Source: Evernia prunastri
Lineage: Eukaryota > Ascomycota > Lecanoromycetes > Lecanorales > Parmeliaceae
NCBI GenBank assembly: GCA_003184365.1
Contig: NKYR01000065.1
Span: 124,001 to 188,000, forward strand
Direction of reading: 5' to 3'
DNA length: 64,000 nt
Of this stretch, positions 33,075-43,987 are shown piece by piece; the first letter of the stretch is position 1, and every line of letters begins with the position of its first letter. A program made the position numbers and the translations under genes. Below the pieces are notes generated by a model that did not search any database, was not told the DNA's origin, and saw only the letters and a list, made by a program, of their open reading frames with translations.

Positions 33075-33825
33075 CGTGATGAAACATGATCTGTTAACGC
33101 TCAAGAAGAAGCGACTCTAAACTAAAGCGAGCGTAATGTTGTCGAATGCATCGATGTGGATTTGGTCTAGGCATGAGATCTTGGTATATGCTTGGGGAAT
33201 GAATGTACAAGACTGTATTAGTGCTGCTTGTCTGCACTTCCGTCCCTGTGTGTGCTCTAGCAAGAGAGAAATGATCAAAACTTGGAGATCTGCTCGAATG
33301 TCTCGGGCACCATGGCAGTCGATAAGGGTCCCGGACATTGTCTTGTTCAATGGCTATGGTAGATTTTTAAAGTACCAAGTGAGGGTCGCCAATGTCGAGG
33401 AGATTCGTTCGAGATGAACTAGAGCAACAAGAGACTAGCGCGAACTTGTAGCCTCATAAGGCTAAGCGAGTGCCTCGCACCACTTGATTTTGGATCAGCG
33501 AAACCAGCAGCATCAGTTCACCTCTCGACAACGACAACAAAATACATATCTGTGACTGCGCTGGTGGATGGCTGTTTAGAGGAAGGTGAGCACAGCCTTG
33601 AGCCCCTAGTACTACCTCTATATCCCACGATTGTGCGAACGTGCGGCGACTCTAATGCAAGAGTTTCGTGTCGAGCTCTCAGCTACAGATTTCTCCACTT
33701 ACAGTCTCTACCTTCGTCTCGGTCCAAACCTGTCTCACTAGTGGTTTCAATGAATTGCAGCATAATCAGTACTCTGAAATTTTACTGATCAACCAATCCA
33801 CAGCCGTCACTGATCCTCCGCAATC
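33075..33825. other. intergenic region and probable promoter/5' UTR of eS8
   Basis: 751 bp with no supported gene. The last 200 bp are pyrimidine-rich in the sense direction, as is common ahead of ribosomal protein genes. Confidence 0.5.
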
Positions 33826-34485
33826 ATGGGTATCTCACGAGATTCACGTCACAAGCGTTCAGCTACCGGAGCAAAGCGAGCATACTATCGCAAGAAGAGG
33901 TAAAGATCACGAACTTTGAGGGCGTCAACATTCTGATCTAAGGGGTATAGAGCTTTCGAGAAGGGCCGCCAACCAGCCAACACCCGTATCGGCACAAAGC
34001 GTATCCATCTCGTCCGCACCCGTGGCGGTAACACCAAATACCGCGGCCTTCGCCTTGAAGCCGGCAACTTCTCCTGGGGCTCCGAAGGCATATCCCGCAA
34101 AGTCCGCGTGATCGGCGTGTCCTTCCATCCTTCGAACAACGAACTTGTCCGCACGAACACGCTTACCAAATCCGCCGTCGTCCAGGTCGACGCCGCACCT
34201 TTCCGTCAATGGTACGAGGCACACTACGGGCAGAGCTTGGGGAGGAGACGTCAGGCAAAAACCGAGAAGGAGGGTGAGGAGACCAAGAAGAGTAAGAGCG
34301 TGGAGAAGAAACAGGCGGCCAGGAGTGCGGCAGCCGGCAAGGTCGAGCCAGCGTTGGAGCGACAATTTGAGGCGGGTCGTTTGTACGCAGTGGTAGCTTC
34401 GAGGCCTGGGCAGAGTGGGCGTGTGGATGGATATGTGCTTGAGGGAGACGAGCTTGCGTTTTACCAACGTGCAATCAGGAAGTAG
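33826..34485 (+). CDS. RPS8: 40S ribosomal protein S8 (eS8)
   Basis: Exon 1 is 33826-33899, intron 33900-33950 (51 bp, GTAAAG...ATAG) and exon 2 is 33951-34485, giving 202 aa, the usual eS8 length. The start reads MGISRDSRHKRSATGAKRA and the spliced core GRQPANTRIGTKRIHLVR followed by RTRGGNTKYRGLRLE, both diagnostic for the eukaryotic S8 family. Lysine-rich central insert (KEGEETKKSKSVEKK) and the ending YQRAIRK are also typical. It is a structural component of the cytosolic small subunit. The single early phase-2 intron within a KKR-A codon context fits fungal ribosomal protein genes. Confidence 0.97.
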
Positions 34486-34861
34486 ATGGATGGCTAGCCT
34501 TGTCCTGCAGTGCATTCGAACACATCGATTGCTTCTGTAATCTCGAAACAACCGATATGGAAAATTAGAACTTTTTCAAAGCTTGCGGTCGTTCTACGTA
34601 TTTTCATCGTCCTTTCCCTTATGTAAGATACTCGCAAGTAGCCTCAAATTCCTACCACGACAGACATTCTCACCAGAGAAGAGTTTCTGCCTGCTCGACC
34701 AAAGCCCGTTTAATGAGCTTTCTCCGTGAAGCTCCAATCATGGGCAGCAGATGATCGGGCATGTCTGCTCTCCGCTCCCTATACGTGCACTCAGAATAGC
34801 ACATTCCCAACGTCCCACCTTCCACATTTCTCTCTCTGCCAGACCCCTCAAAGCCCCAGTC

Positions 34862-36022
34862 ATGCCCACCGAAACCGTACGTACCCGCCTCCTCATCATC
34901 TCCGATACCCATACCGCCTCTCCACTTCCCCCCTCCGACCCGACCCATGCATACCGGCTCCCGCTCCCCAAAGCCGACGTGCTCCTCCACGCCGGCGACA
35001 TCACAAAAGTCGGTTACCTGGTCGAATACCAAGCGATGTTCGACATGCTCAAGGAGGCTCCGGCGGAGCTCAAGCTGGTGATCCCGGGCAACCATGATAT
35101 CACGCTGCACGAAGAGTTCTATGTCAGGGGGACTGGGAAGAATAAGCATGTCAGGCGGGGTTCACGGGGCATGGAGGATGTGCAGAAGATTAGGGAGATG
35201 TGGACGGGCGACGAAGCGAGGAGGGCAGGGATTGTGTATTTGGAGGAGGGGGTTAGGAGGTTTGAATTGGGGAATGGGGCGAGGTTTACTGTGAGTGGTC
35301 TTGGATTCCTGCGGGGTGTTTGGGAAGATCCAGACCAGGATCATTGCATCTTGAGGCTCATAGACTTTCCTTTCCGGTGTCTCTACGGGAAGAGCATTGT
35401 CTAGCTGGGTCATTGTCTCGAGATGCTTTCTTGAAGTGGACGCGCTGGAGGGCTGGATTCCGTGAGATGCAGCCACATCGAAGCCATTACGCTGACATCT
35501 TTCCAGGTCTACAGCTCTCCATGGCAGCCCGAGTTCTATGACTGGGCTTTCACCTATCCTCGCCAAGTAGATCGCTTCAACCCCAGTCCGCCAGTCGTCA
35601 AAGACAACGCTGCAAATCCTGTTCCTGATCACCCTGAAATCGACATCATGCTCACTCATGGTCCACCGAAAGGTGTTTTAGATGAAACAACCAGGAGCGA
35701 AAAGGTAGGCTGTGACCATCTGTTAAGAGCCGCCGTAAGGTGCAAGCCTCGCCTTCACTGCTTTGGTCATATCCATGAAGGTTGGGGTGCTGGAAGAATC
35801 AATTGGAGAACGAAGGCTTTTGAACAAGTGAGAACTACTGAGTCGCAAGTGCTTGAAAATCGTTGTGCTAGTGTAGATATTAGTGAAGGTGGGGACAAGC
35901 CTCTGAAATGGGGTCAAGAAACACTCTTTGTCAATGCTTCGATTATGAATGTAAGTTATCACCCTACTAATGCGCCGTGGCTCGTGGATATCGACCTACC
36001 TTTGAAGCAAGCGAACAGTTGA
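34862..36022 (+). CDS. calcineurin-like metallophosphoesterase, about 314 aa
   Basis: Exon 1 is 34862-35290, intron 35291-35506 (216 bp) and exon 2 is 35507-36022. All five metal-binding blocks are present in order: LLIISDTHT (D-x-H), LLHAGDITK (GD), LVIPGNHDI (GNHD), IMLTHGPP (H) and HCFGHIHEGWG (GHxH). This is the compact single-domain class of fungal Ser/Thr-phosphatase-like or nucleotide phosphoesterases (MPPED/UA-type). The substrate is not predictable. An in-frame ATG at 34751 would add 37 residues. I prefer 34862 because relatives begin close to the first metal motif. An intron carries the region between the GNHD and H blocks. No signal peptide: probably cytosolic. Confidence 0.9.
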
Positions 36023-36490
36023 AAGGAATTTGCAAGGTTGAGAAGAGCAAAATTAAAATTGAACGCTTTGAATGACGGGAGAAGGTGCCGAGGGAGAGCG
36101 AATGTTTCAGATGGCTCAGTGGCAGCTGCCCTTTGACTTCCATTAGAGCCTGGCATTCTTCTGGTGGCTTCACGGGATTCTCAGCTCTCAGTATATTGAA
36201 AATGCGATTAACGGGTATGGAGCCAGCGGTCAAGGAGGAAACCGAATACCATACCGTGAATGGATTCAGTGTTTTCGGGAAAATATCGTAACAGCTTCTG
36301 GCAAAATTTATGGCTTGCATGCATGCAAATGCCCTGCAAGTGGGCTTGGCCAGTGATGTGTCGAAGGTCTGCTGCCTTCAGGCAAACTACTGAAATTGTC
36401 TTGAACCCTCCTCAACAATCTCCCACCCACTCGCCCTCAACACTCACCCAAACAACACAATCCCCTCCGCCATCCCTGCCAACACCAACA
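36023..36490. other. intergenic region
   Basis: 468 bp without coding signal. The ACCCAACACC-type run ahead of ATG 36491 is a plausible leader. Confidence 0.5.
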
Positions 36491-37421
36491 ATGGATCCCC
36501 TCACCGATCCCAACACCCCCAAAACCCTCACCTTCATGGACATCATCCACGACCCACGCTCCTCGCCCACCGTAGACCAAGTCTTCCGCACCGGCATCAC
36601 CATGTCCACCCACCCGTTCAACCCGGACCTCGAACCCCTCCCGCACCTCGACTACTACCTCCTCAACCGCCTCATCGCCCTCGCCCGCCCCAACCTCAAC
36701 AAGCACCAGCTCAAGCGCCTGGAATACACCGCCGACGCCCGCCGCAGCTTCTACGAGAGCCACCAGAAGTTCCACGTCGCGTACCGCGACTTGCTGGACG
36801 CGTACGTCTGCGCCGAACTCCTCGACAAGCAGTGTGAGGATCTGAACCGGCAGCTCGCGGATGCTCTCGCCGGCGGGGGGACGGCCAGCGGCATCCGACG
36901 ACAGCTCTGCGCCGTTGACGTCCAGCAACGAGCCAACAACGAAGACATGCGCGCCCGTCTCGAATACCTCTGGACGCGGACCAACAAGCGAGACCATGTG
37001 GCGCTGTGGTACTCGAATCTCAAAGTGCTGGTCCTGAGGGATGAGATGCCGTGGTTGGTGGCGTTGGCGAAGCAGAGTCACGAGCGGGCCGTGCGGCAAC
37101 GAAGTGAGTCCTTTTCCCTTACCACCGTCCTTTTCCCCGACCTACCCTGTTTTCAAAGACTTTGCGCCTCGTTTTTTTCTGGGGTTGATGGAGATGGTGG
37201 CTGATTGAACTGTTTATCGTTTCGCTCGCTCAGGAGAAGCGCCACTCGTGGGCTTCGCGGGTTCGATTGCTATGGATGGGGATGGGGATGGCTCGGACCA
37301 CTGTTCTGACAGCGGGGGAACGTCGAGTGCGGATTTGGAGCTAAGAGAGTCGGGGTTTGGAATTAGTGGGGATGAGGGCGGAGCAGATGGGGGCGAAGAA
37401 GAAGAAGAGGGGATGCTTTGA
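36491..37421 (+). CDS. hypothetical protein with acidic tail, 266 aa
   Basis: Exon 1 is 36491-37103, intron 37104-37233 (130 bp, GTGAGT...TCAG) and exon 2 is 37234-37421, for 267 codons. Exon 1 is GC-rich with strong third-position C/G bias and encodes a mostly helical protein (PNLNKHQLKRLEYTADARR, CEDLNRQLADALAGG, YLWTRTNKRDHVALWY). Exon 2 encodes a disordered tail rich in Gly/Asp/Ser that ends in EEEEEGML. No domain, signal peptide or TM helix recognised. It may be a small coiled-coil scaffold; function unknown. The intron junction restores the frame (codon A|GA, Arg), which supports the model. Confidence 0.75.
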
Positions 37422-37903
37422 GGCTGAGGGAGGAATCGGTCTTGCTGCCTAGCATTGTCCTTTTGGCAATAAGAGTGGCTGGCTGTGAGAGAATGACTAT
37501 TCGGAGTTCAAGTCAGGAGACCGTGTTTGTCAGGGAAGCAGGTTCGATGGTAATGTTTGGAGGAAGTGCATCTATGGCCTGTATGTTCCTTCAAATCAAG
37601 CTCTTATCAGAATGAGAAAGCGATATTGTTCAAGATGCTCATGGGTACCGATATCGAATGTAGTAAAAAAGGGTATCAACATTAAATAAATACACTATGC
37701 AATCTCGACGCAAGAAGACGCCGCCAACACGCTGAATCGCTAAAAAGGTATCTGTTCATAGCCCGCTATTTTCAGATGAAGTCAATTGGTATCTTTTCGC
37801 TCTGCCTCGATCCCTTCGCTTCTGAATCCTCCTCTCCTCGTTCGAAAATTGATGTGCTAGCGTGCCACGCACAAGTATCCAGAACGCCCCATCCGTCTCA
37901 TAA
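37422..37903. other. convergent intergenic region
   Basis: 482 bp between the 3' ends of the 266-aa gene and the DOCK gene. Nothing recognised. Confidence 0.5.
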
Positions 37904-40900
37904 TCACTCCTCGGCCACTCCGTTCATGGGGTCGGGCTTTGTCTTGTCCCTCGCGCTGACCATCCTGCTCAGACCTAGCCGGCTGAACCTCTTCTTCACT
38001 TTGCCGGGACGTCCGCTTTGCGAGGTCGTTGGCCGGTCGGCACTGACTTCCATAGGCAAAGGCGCTGTTGTGTTGACTGACGTGGACTGTACTGAACTAT
38101 TGGTAGCCTGACTGAACTTGCCAGCAGATGATGTACCATCATCGGAGGGCGCGGACACTGATGCATCATTCGCCTTGTGCACGTTTGCAGATGAATTCTT
38201 GAGGAAGGTGAAGCTGAGGAGCGAAAGAGGCCTAGAGCGAGGTTCTGAGGATAGCTCTTCAGAGGCGTGATTGGCGCCATTAGTGAGAGTCGGGGCGACC
38301 GATGACGGCTTGCCCGCAGAGGATTGAGGCGGTGAGGCGAAGAGATGATGATCACCTGGAGTATGATTAGGCGCCAGAAGCGCCAACTCCGGAGAGAAAG
38401 TCCCTTGAAACTGCTTGGACAAGGAAGCTCGTATAGGAACATTGTCGAGATGGGTGTAGTGGGATAGACAGTGCTTCAATATGGAGGTATAATCAAGAAG
38501 TGCAATCTGGAGAGCGTTCTGAAGGGGTGAAAGAGCAGGCCTCTCAGTGTCTTCGTCCGCTTCTTCGGGTGCTGTGGGTAAAAGCTGACGGTACTGAGCT
38601 ACTGTTGCAGCCGAAGATGGGTCGACGGACGAACGGATAGCGTCAGTAAGGCCAGTGAAATCTGACTCCTCACCACTAGTGAGGCGCTTATCGAGCGCGG
38701 CCAACTCTGAAGATTTCCGCGCAGTACGCTCTACAGCCGTTTGCAAAGGCGAAAGCCGAATTGCATCAACGGCAACGATCTCGCTTCTACGCAATATCGT
38801 TGGGAAGGATTCCTTTGTCTTGTAAAGGGTCTTCTCGATCCATTGATTATGGACCCCCGAAGCCGGGGAGTGCCTTTTCGAGGTGACGGCAAAGCGGTTT
38901 GGTCTTGCTGAGGATATGTAATCTCTGGTTGATTGCACCACCTTCGGCTGCTGATAGATTGGGTGATCAAGATCTCGATAGACGCTTACGGAGAAGATTT
39001 GAAGGTATTGACCTTCTTCATCCTCCTCCTCTCGATTGGGTGTCATTTGGGCAGCCGGGTGTAATTGTCGCATCCGATCTGTGAAGGCAGACTGTCTTTC
39101 CGACGCTTCGCATTCGTAAATGAACTGCTTATCTCGGAGACTGGATGGAAACCCGAGACCACGATATGTCACCTTGAAGTATCGATGTAACTGCCATTCG
39201 CCCTTCGATATAGTCTCATAGATTGTCGCCATAGCACGTTGTGTCCTTGCGAGCTTGGAAAAGTCGTAGTGAGAATGCTCATACTGATTGGCTAGTTCTC
39301 GATAGCTTGATAGAGCACTATGCCAAGCTTCACCTTCTTCAAAGTACTTGATCATTTCAAAGTACAGCCGCTCTTTCCGATCAAATGACGATTGCTCAGG
39401 AAACGCTGGGTCTGCGAGCGGCTTCACAATCGTCGATTTCCAAGTGTATAAATCTGCATGGAGGCGCAGAGCCAAGCCGGCCTCAGTTTTGTTATGTAGC
39501 ATCGATTGAACTTCTGCCAACTGGTGAACATAGCGTATGAATATGTCCTCTTTCTGCATGTCTTTGAGAAAATGCATCAGCTGCAGGGTGTTCATTATCC
39601 GTAGCGATTCCGTTATGTCAGGACTATGCACGGCCGCTAGAAGCTCCAAAAGCTCGTCGATGGTTGATATCATACCCTTAATGGCCTGCCACATTGGATC
39701 ACTAGGAGCTGTTGCGAGAGACCCAAACATGCTAAGCAGCTCGTTAACGAACATCTTCTGGACCAGGCTTTCTCCAATATTCTTCGATTTGAACAACATC
39801 TCGAAGCATTCAATCATCTCAGCTTGAATAACGGACAAGTCCTCATTCAAATTCCATTCGCTGATGATCATGGCTTGCAGAATCCTTACGGCAACATTTC
39901 TCAGGCCTTCGTGTACACTTAGGCACAAGTCGATGATCGGTGCCACAAGACTGGGCACATACTGCACTTGGAATCCACCCAGGCGTGACAGCCCATATCG
40001 TATCTGCTCATCCGGGCTCGCTTCCCAGCCTATAGCTTCCCAGCTACGTTTGAGTAAAGCTGCACCTTGTTGTCGGACATCTCCGGCAATCTTCCATACT
40101 GCTCGCCTTTTCTGCTCGGGAAAAGTCTCCAGTGCCAGCGTGTCGCTTTTAACGAGTGTGAGTAGAGTCAGAAGGTATTTACTCCAAAGCTCTGTGTTGA
40201 ACTCATCCGCATCATCAATGAAAGGGATGTAGTTGACCACCATTACCTCGAAAAGCGACTCGAGGATTTGCAGAGAAGTTTTGTGGTGGAAGATATATAG
40301 GCTCAGCCATTCCTTGGGGAAAGCACCGCCAGATAGGATTGACATGACGACATCCAGGCTAGGAGACAGCAGATTTGCATCTACACGTTGCGATGAAAAG
40401 TGCGTGCCTGCTAAAGTTGCGAGGAGCCCAGCGAGCTCCGTGATCACTTCGTCAAAGGCTGCAGGACTAGCGAGAGATTTTGAAGGAAAAGGGTAGGTCG
40501 TAGGATATAGAATTGAAAGCTGGTCGTTCTTCGGCTTGCCGGATACCAAAAGACTGTGGTAAGACTCTATCGCTTTGGTAAAATAACCAGGGTCCTTGAA
40601 GCGAGACTGCTTTGCTTGATTTGCAGCGATAGAGCAGCACAAGCGCACTTGCTCTCGCCACTGGGTTGAGTCCTTGTTGACACCCCAATATGGATCCATC
40701 CATCCCGCAATAGCACGCGTGACCTGTTGCTCGATATCACCTTCGGAGAACAAGTCGGCCGTTGTTAGATTGAGGATGAAGACCAGCTTGTATAGTACCA
40801 ATTTCCCCTCTACTCTTTCACAAGAGCCCAGAAAATCCGTAGCCATCTTGAAGATCTCTTCCTCAGAGAAAAAGCCTTTCAGTTCGGGGAGCCACGAATG

Positions 40901-43900
40901 CATATGCTGGACAAGTAAAGTTTTGGTGCCAATCAATGTTGGTGACGACTCCTCCATCAAGCCATTGAAGGCGCCAAAGACGTCCTTGATATCTCGCTTG
41001 AAGATTGCTTCGGTATTGGCACCAATACCGGCCTCTCTAGTCTCTTGCTTCCTCCGGGCACACACGATAAACTTCAGCAATTGACGGCCGACCTTGAATG
41101 CTGCGCGAACCCGCCTAGATTTATTTGGGTCGGCGGGATTTGCCAAGAGCCGAAGGTAGCTCCTTATCAAGCAAGGGGTCGCGAAGGGGTGATCGAATCT
41201 TGTTTCCGCATAAGTATCCACGAAAGGTCCTAAATTGAATCGGCGGTCGTGTACGATGCCTAAGACCGTTACAAGAGCGTTGAAAGTCAAGTCCTCGTAC
41301 TCGTCCTTTCCATCGTACCCTGCAAGAATGCTGAACAAAGCGCCGAAGACTTCGTTGACCAGCTTGACGATCTCGATCTCTGGCACGAACACGAAACGTT
41401 TTAGAAGATCAAGAATCTGGCTTTCTGGTTGCTCTCTCCACCTCAAAATTCCAAGCAAGATCGTATCTTGTGAAAAGAAAGTACTGCATAGTTTGGTTTC
41501 GAGCTTGAGTGTAGCAATTGGACCGGTCAGAGCCTCGTCCTTCAGGTCTCCGTATTTGCCTTTCGAGTTCCATGGAAGCGCTAGGTAAGCTCCTCGGCCA
41601 TTATCTGAGCTCGAAGTCAATTTGTCGTACACATACAGTAGAGGTGCATGAGCCCCGTCCTTTATGAACGCCCCCTCCGTCCAAAGAGGCATCCAGCTCA
41701 GCGCAAACGGGAAACCAGGAGCATCGGCTATGCTCATTATCAGATGGGCCGCAGGTACATCATCAGTAGGTATGACGAGTTTAATCATCTGATCCCAAAG
41801 CTCACTTCTCTCGACTGCAGACGTACGCCAGGCTGTTTGCCCCAGGCTGTTGGAGCCTGGGAAGATGCAGCGCTCGATCCGCTCGCCAGAGTTTTTGCGG
41901 ACTTCCAGTGTGAGTTGAACATTCTTCAATTCCAAGCTTGACGCAATTTGTACAGTGCGCTCTGGGTGTGACAACAAGGCTTGATGGGGCAAGAAAACTT
42001 CAGATATCCTAACATAGATATCGGACCGGGACTTGGTTGGAGCACCCGGGAAATCTGTCTTTGGCGTGGGTACAATGTTCTGAAGTAGGGTAGGTGTCCG
42101 ATCAATCAGACCGTTGGCATCCGGGTCTGCAAAAGACTGAAAAGACAGACGAACGTGTTCCATGGGCTTGCATCTGGTGTATGCACCATTCCGACTGAAG
42201 GCCAGTTCACGAATGAGCTCGTCCCAGTCGTCTGTTGAATTCAAGGTATCCGCGCTCGCATTTGCCACAGCAGGCGTCCAGATGGATACACTTTGATCTG
42301 CGGTCACGCCATGCCTCAAAAGATGCTTGATATTGAAGACACCAACCCCAACACTTCTTTTCACGTATTGCGTCCCGTGTTGCGTTGAGGGACGGGAGCC
42401 ATCCCCAGTTGTGGGCCTTGAACCGTTTTCAAGAGAAGAAGCCTCTGGTGTAGATGGCAATTGAGTTGTTCTGGAACCATGCTGTGCCCTTCGAACACTG
42501 CCGAATTGTTTCTGTGCCCACATAAGACTCTGTCTACCTCCCTTAATCGACCCTGAATTTGAGAAGCCACTGGTGTTGGGCCTTGACGGTGATGCATTTT
42601 CGTCAACGGGATACGCCCTCCTCGGTTGACTGAAAGAAGAGTTCTGTATCGCTTGGCTCGCTTGGACCTTGACGACAAGGTACAGTTCTATATCCGATCT
42701 CGAGAGATCTCCAATATCATTGGAAGTTAGATCAGTGAATAGAGTCCGATATCTACCTGCAGAGGCGAACTTCTCGAACTCTTCTTGTGGTGGAAGGTCG
42801 AGCACGAAGGACTCCGTCAGCGCTTTCGGCGGCTCTCCTAGATTTCGAGAACAGAGGTAGAATGTAAGCGCAGGTGAGATGAGGCCGTTATTCGCATACG
42901 CTTTCACATCGACCATGAGATGATAGAGGTTGATGGGGTCGTGCTGGAAGATTGGTGGTCTATCAAGCAGACTCATCGTGGATTGAAGTTTTGTCATCTC
43001 AATAGCCGAGTCATCCCCCGTCAATAATCGACCGCGCTGCTTCGGATCCCGCACGATGATCTCGCTGTTGAGCATTTTGTTGCCATCGACAAGATTCCAG
43101 ACTACCTCCTCCCGCAGTGCATCGAGTTCTCGAGCTGTGAGAACGCCATGTAGGAGCTGCCTACGAGCGAGGTCGAGACGAGTCACCAGATCTGAGACTT
43201 TTCCGAGGACGGAGTAGCGTCGACCGAGCAGCAGCTCGTGTAGGTTCTTGGAATGCCACTCGCGCAGGCAGGAAGCGATCTCATCAACCAACGGCTCGGA
43301 ACTGGATGTGGGCGTCTCGTCGCCAATTTTCAGCATAGGGACAGGGGCCTGTGGTCGCTTTATGTTTTGGGCTTGGGAGGTTTCAGACGTTGGGGTGAAC
43401 GGTCCTGGTGACGACCTTGGCTGCGAAGCTGTGAAGGATCGATGGGACAACTGCCGTGCGAGACCCTGATCATTAGTGGGATTCGGCAGATGTTGAGAAG
43501 ATGTGCGAGTTGGCCACTGAGGAGCAGGAGAAGTCTTGGGGCTGCCTCCATTCATGGCAGACCTCGTTCCTGGATTATCACTGATTCTGTTTCGGCGGAT
43601 GCTACCTCTGTGAACCAAAGAGCTCTGGCGTCGAGGGGTGTCGCCATTTGATTGGTCAAACTTCGGACTGTCGCTATTGGTCACGGAACTATGCGCGTGT
43701 CCGTCTAGTCCAGCATCTCCCAAAACTTCTCGAACCTCCACACAACATCTGGGAAAGATGCCGGAGAATACCCTTGTCTCCAACGTTTGTCCTTTGACGC
43801 TTGTCAAACCAGCAAGCAAAGAGGGCGGGGCAACGAGGTATCCGCGCAACCACGAAGCATCCTGGCCACCTTGCTCAATGATATACAGCTCGTCACCAAT

Positions 43901-43987
43901 TTCGAGAGGAAGATCTGCCGGAGAGGAGGCTTGGAAGGGATAGGTAGCAACGGCGAAGGCCATCCGAGGTAAGGGACGCCATGGCAT
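37904..43987 (-). CDS. DCK1: DOCK-family guanine nucleotide exchange factor, 2027 aa
   Basis: One uninterrupted frame of 2028 codons. The ATG at 43987 starts MPWRPLPRMAFAVATYPFQ; a second ATG eight codons later is less likely. Domain order: SH3 (about 4-80, with the ALYDF-like ATYPFQASSPADLPLEIGDE), a Ser/Pro-rich linker, DHR-1/C2-like region (about 650-790, from SDIYVRISEVFLPHQ), a long helical ARM-like middle, DHR-2 catalytic region (about 1510-1770, including EMIKYFEEGEAWHSALSSY, HRYFKVTYRGLGFP and ERTARKSSELAALDKRL), and a disordered tail of about 250 residues. This matches yeast Dck1 and fungal DOCK180 homologues, which act with an ELMO partner to activate a Rho/Rac-type GTPase in polarity, stress and mitophagy signalling. 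The gene symbol is by homology to yeast. An intronless 6-kb gene is notable in this intron-rich window. Confidence 0.93.
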   Translation of the reverse strand: MPWRPLPRMAFAVATYPFQASSPADLPLEIGDELYIIEQGGQDASWLRGYLVAPPSLLAGLTSVKGQTLETRVFSGIFPRCCVEVREVLGDAGLDGHAHSSVTNSDSPKFDQSNGDTPRRQSSLVHRGSIRRNRISDNPGTRSAMNGGSPKTSPAPQWPTRTSSQHLPNPTNDQGLARQLSHRSFTASQPRSSPGPFTPTSETSQAQNIKRPQAPVPMLKIGDETPTSSSEPLVDEIASCLREWHSKNLHELLLGRRYSVLGKVSDLVTRLDLARRQLLHGVLTARELDALREEVVWNLVDGNKMLNSEIIVRDPKQRGRLLTGDDSAIEMTKLQSTMSLLDRPPIFQHDPINLYHLMVDVKAYANNGLISPALTFYLCSRNLGEPPKALTESFVLDLPPQEEFEKFASAGRYRTLFTDLTSNDIGDLSRSDIELYLVVKVQASQAIQNSSFSQPRRAYPVDENASPSRPNTSGFSNSGSIKGGRQSLMWAQKQFGSVRRAQHGSRTTQLPSTPEASSLENGSRPTTGDGSRPSTQHGTQYVKRSVGVGVFNIKHLLRHGVTADQSVSIWTPAVANASADTLNSTDDWDELIRELAFSRNGAYTRCKPMEHVRLSFQSFADPDANGLIDRTPTLLQNIVPTPKTDFPGAPTKSRSDIYVRISEVFLPHQALLSHPERTVQIASSLELKNVQLTLEVRKNSGERIERCIFPGSNSLGQTAWRTSAVERSELWDQMIKLVIPTDDVPAAHLIMSIADAPGFPFALSWMPLWTEGAFIKDGAHAPLLYVYDKLTSSSDNGRGAYLALPWNSKGKYGDLKDEALTGPIATLKLETKLCSTFFSQDTILLGILRWREQPESQILDLLKRFVFVPEIEIVKLVNEVFGALFSILAGYDGKDEYEDLTFNALVTVLGIVHDRRFNLGPFVDTYAETRFDHPFATPCLIRSYLRLLANPADPNKSRRVRAAFKVGRQLLKFIVCARRKQETREAGIGANTEAIFKRDIKDVFGAFNGLMEESSPTLIGTKTLLVQHMHSWLPELKGFFSEEEIFKMATDFLGSCERVEGKLVLYKLVFILNLTTADLFSEGDIEQQVTRAIAGWMDPYWGVNKDSTQWREQVRLCCSIAANQAKQSRFKDPGYFTKAIESYHSLLVSGKPKNDQLSILYPTTYPFPSKSLASPAAFDEVITELAGLLATLAGTHFSSQRVDANLLSPSLDVVMSILSGGAFPKEWLSLYIFHHKTSLQILESLFEVMVVNYIPFIDDADEFNTELWSKYLLTLLTLVKSDTLALETFPEQKRRAVWKIAGDVRQQGAALLKRSWEAIGWEASPDEQIRYGLSRLGGFQVQYVPSLVAPIIDLCLSVHEGLRNVAVRILQAMIISEWNLNEDLSVIQAEMIECFEMLFKSKNIGESLVQKMFVNELLSMFGSLATAPSDPMWQAIKGMISTIDELLELLAAVHSPDITESLRIMNTLQLMHFLKDMQKEDIFIRYVHQLAEVQSMLHNKTEAGLALRLHADLYTWKSTIVKPLADPAFPEQSSFDRKERLYFEMIKYFEEGEAWHSALSSYRELANQYEHSHYDFSKLARTQRAMATIYETISKGEWQLHRYFKVTYRGLGFPSSLRDKQFIYECEASERQSAFTDRMRQLHPAAQMTPNREEEDEEGQYLQIFSVSVYRDLDHPIYQQPKVVQSTRDYISSARPNRFAVTSKRHSPASGVHNQWIEKTLYKTKESFPTILRRSEIVAVDAIRLSPLQTAVERTARKSSELAALDKRLTSGEESDFTGLTDAIRSSVDPSSAATVAQYRQLLPTAPEEADEDTERPALSPLQNALQIALLDYTSILKHCLSHYTHLDNVPIRASLSKQFQGTFSPELALLAPNHTPGDHHLFASPPQSSAGKPSSVAPTLTNGANHASEELSSEPRSRPLSLLSFTFLKNSSANVHKANDASVSAPSDDGTSSAGKFSQATNSSVQSTSVNTTAPLPMEVSADRPTTSQSGRPGKVKKRFSRLGLSRMVSARDKTKPDPMNGVAEE

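Noticed and set aside
36437..37099. 220-codon Val/Glu-rich antisense frame
   Set aside because: Shadow of the GC-rich exon 1 of the 266-aa gene, which has the better splice and start context.
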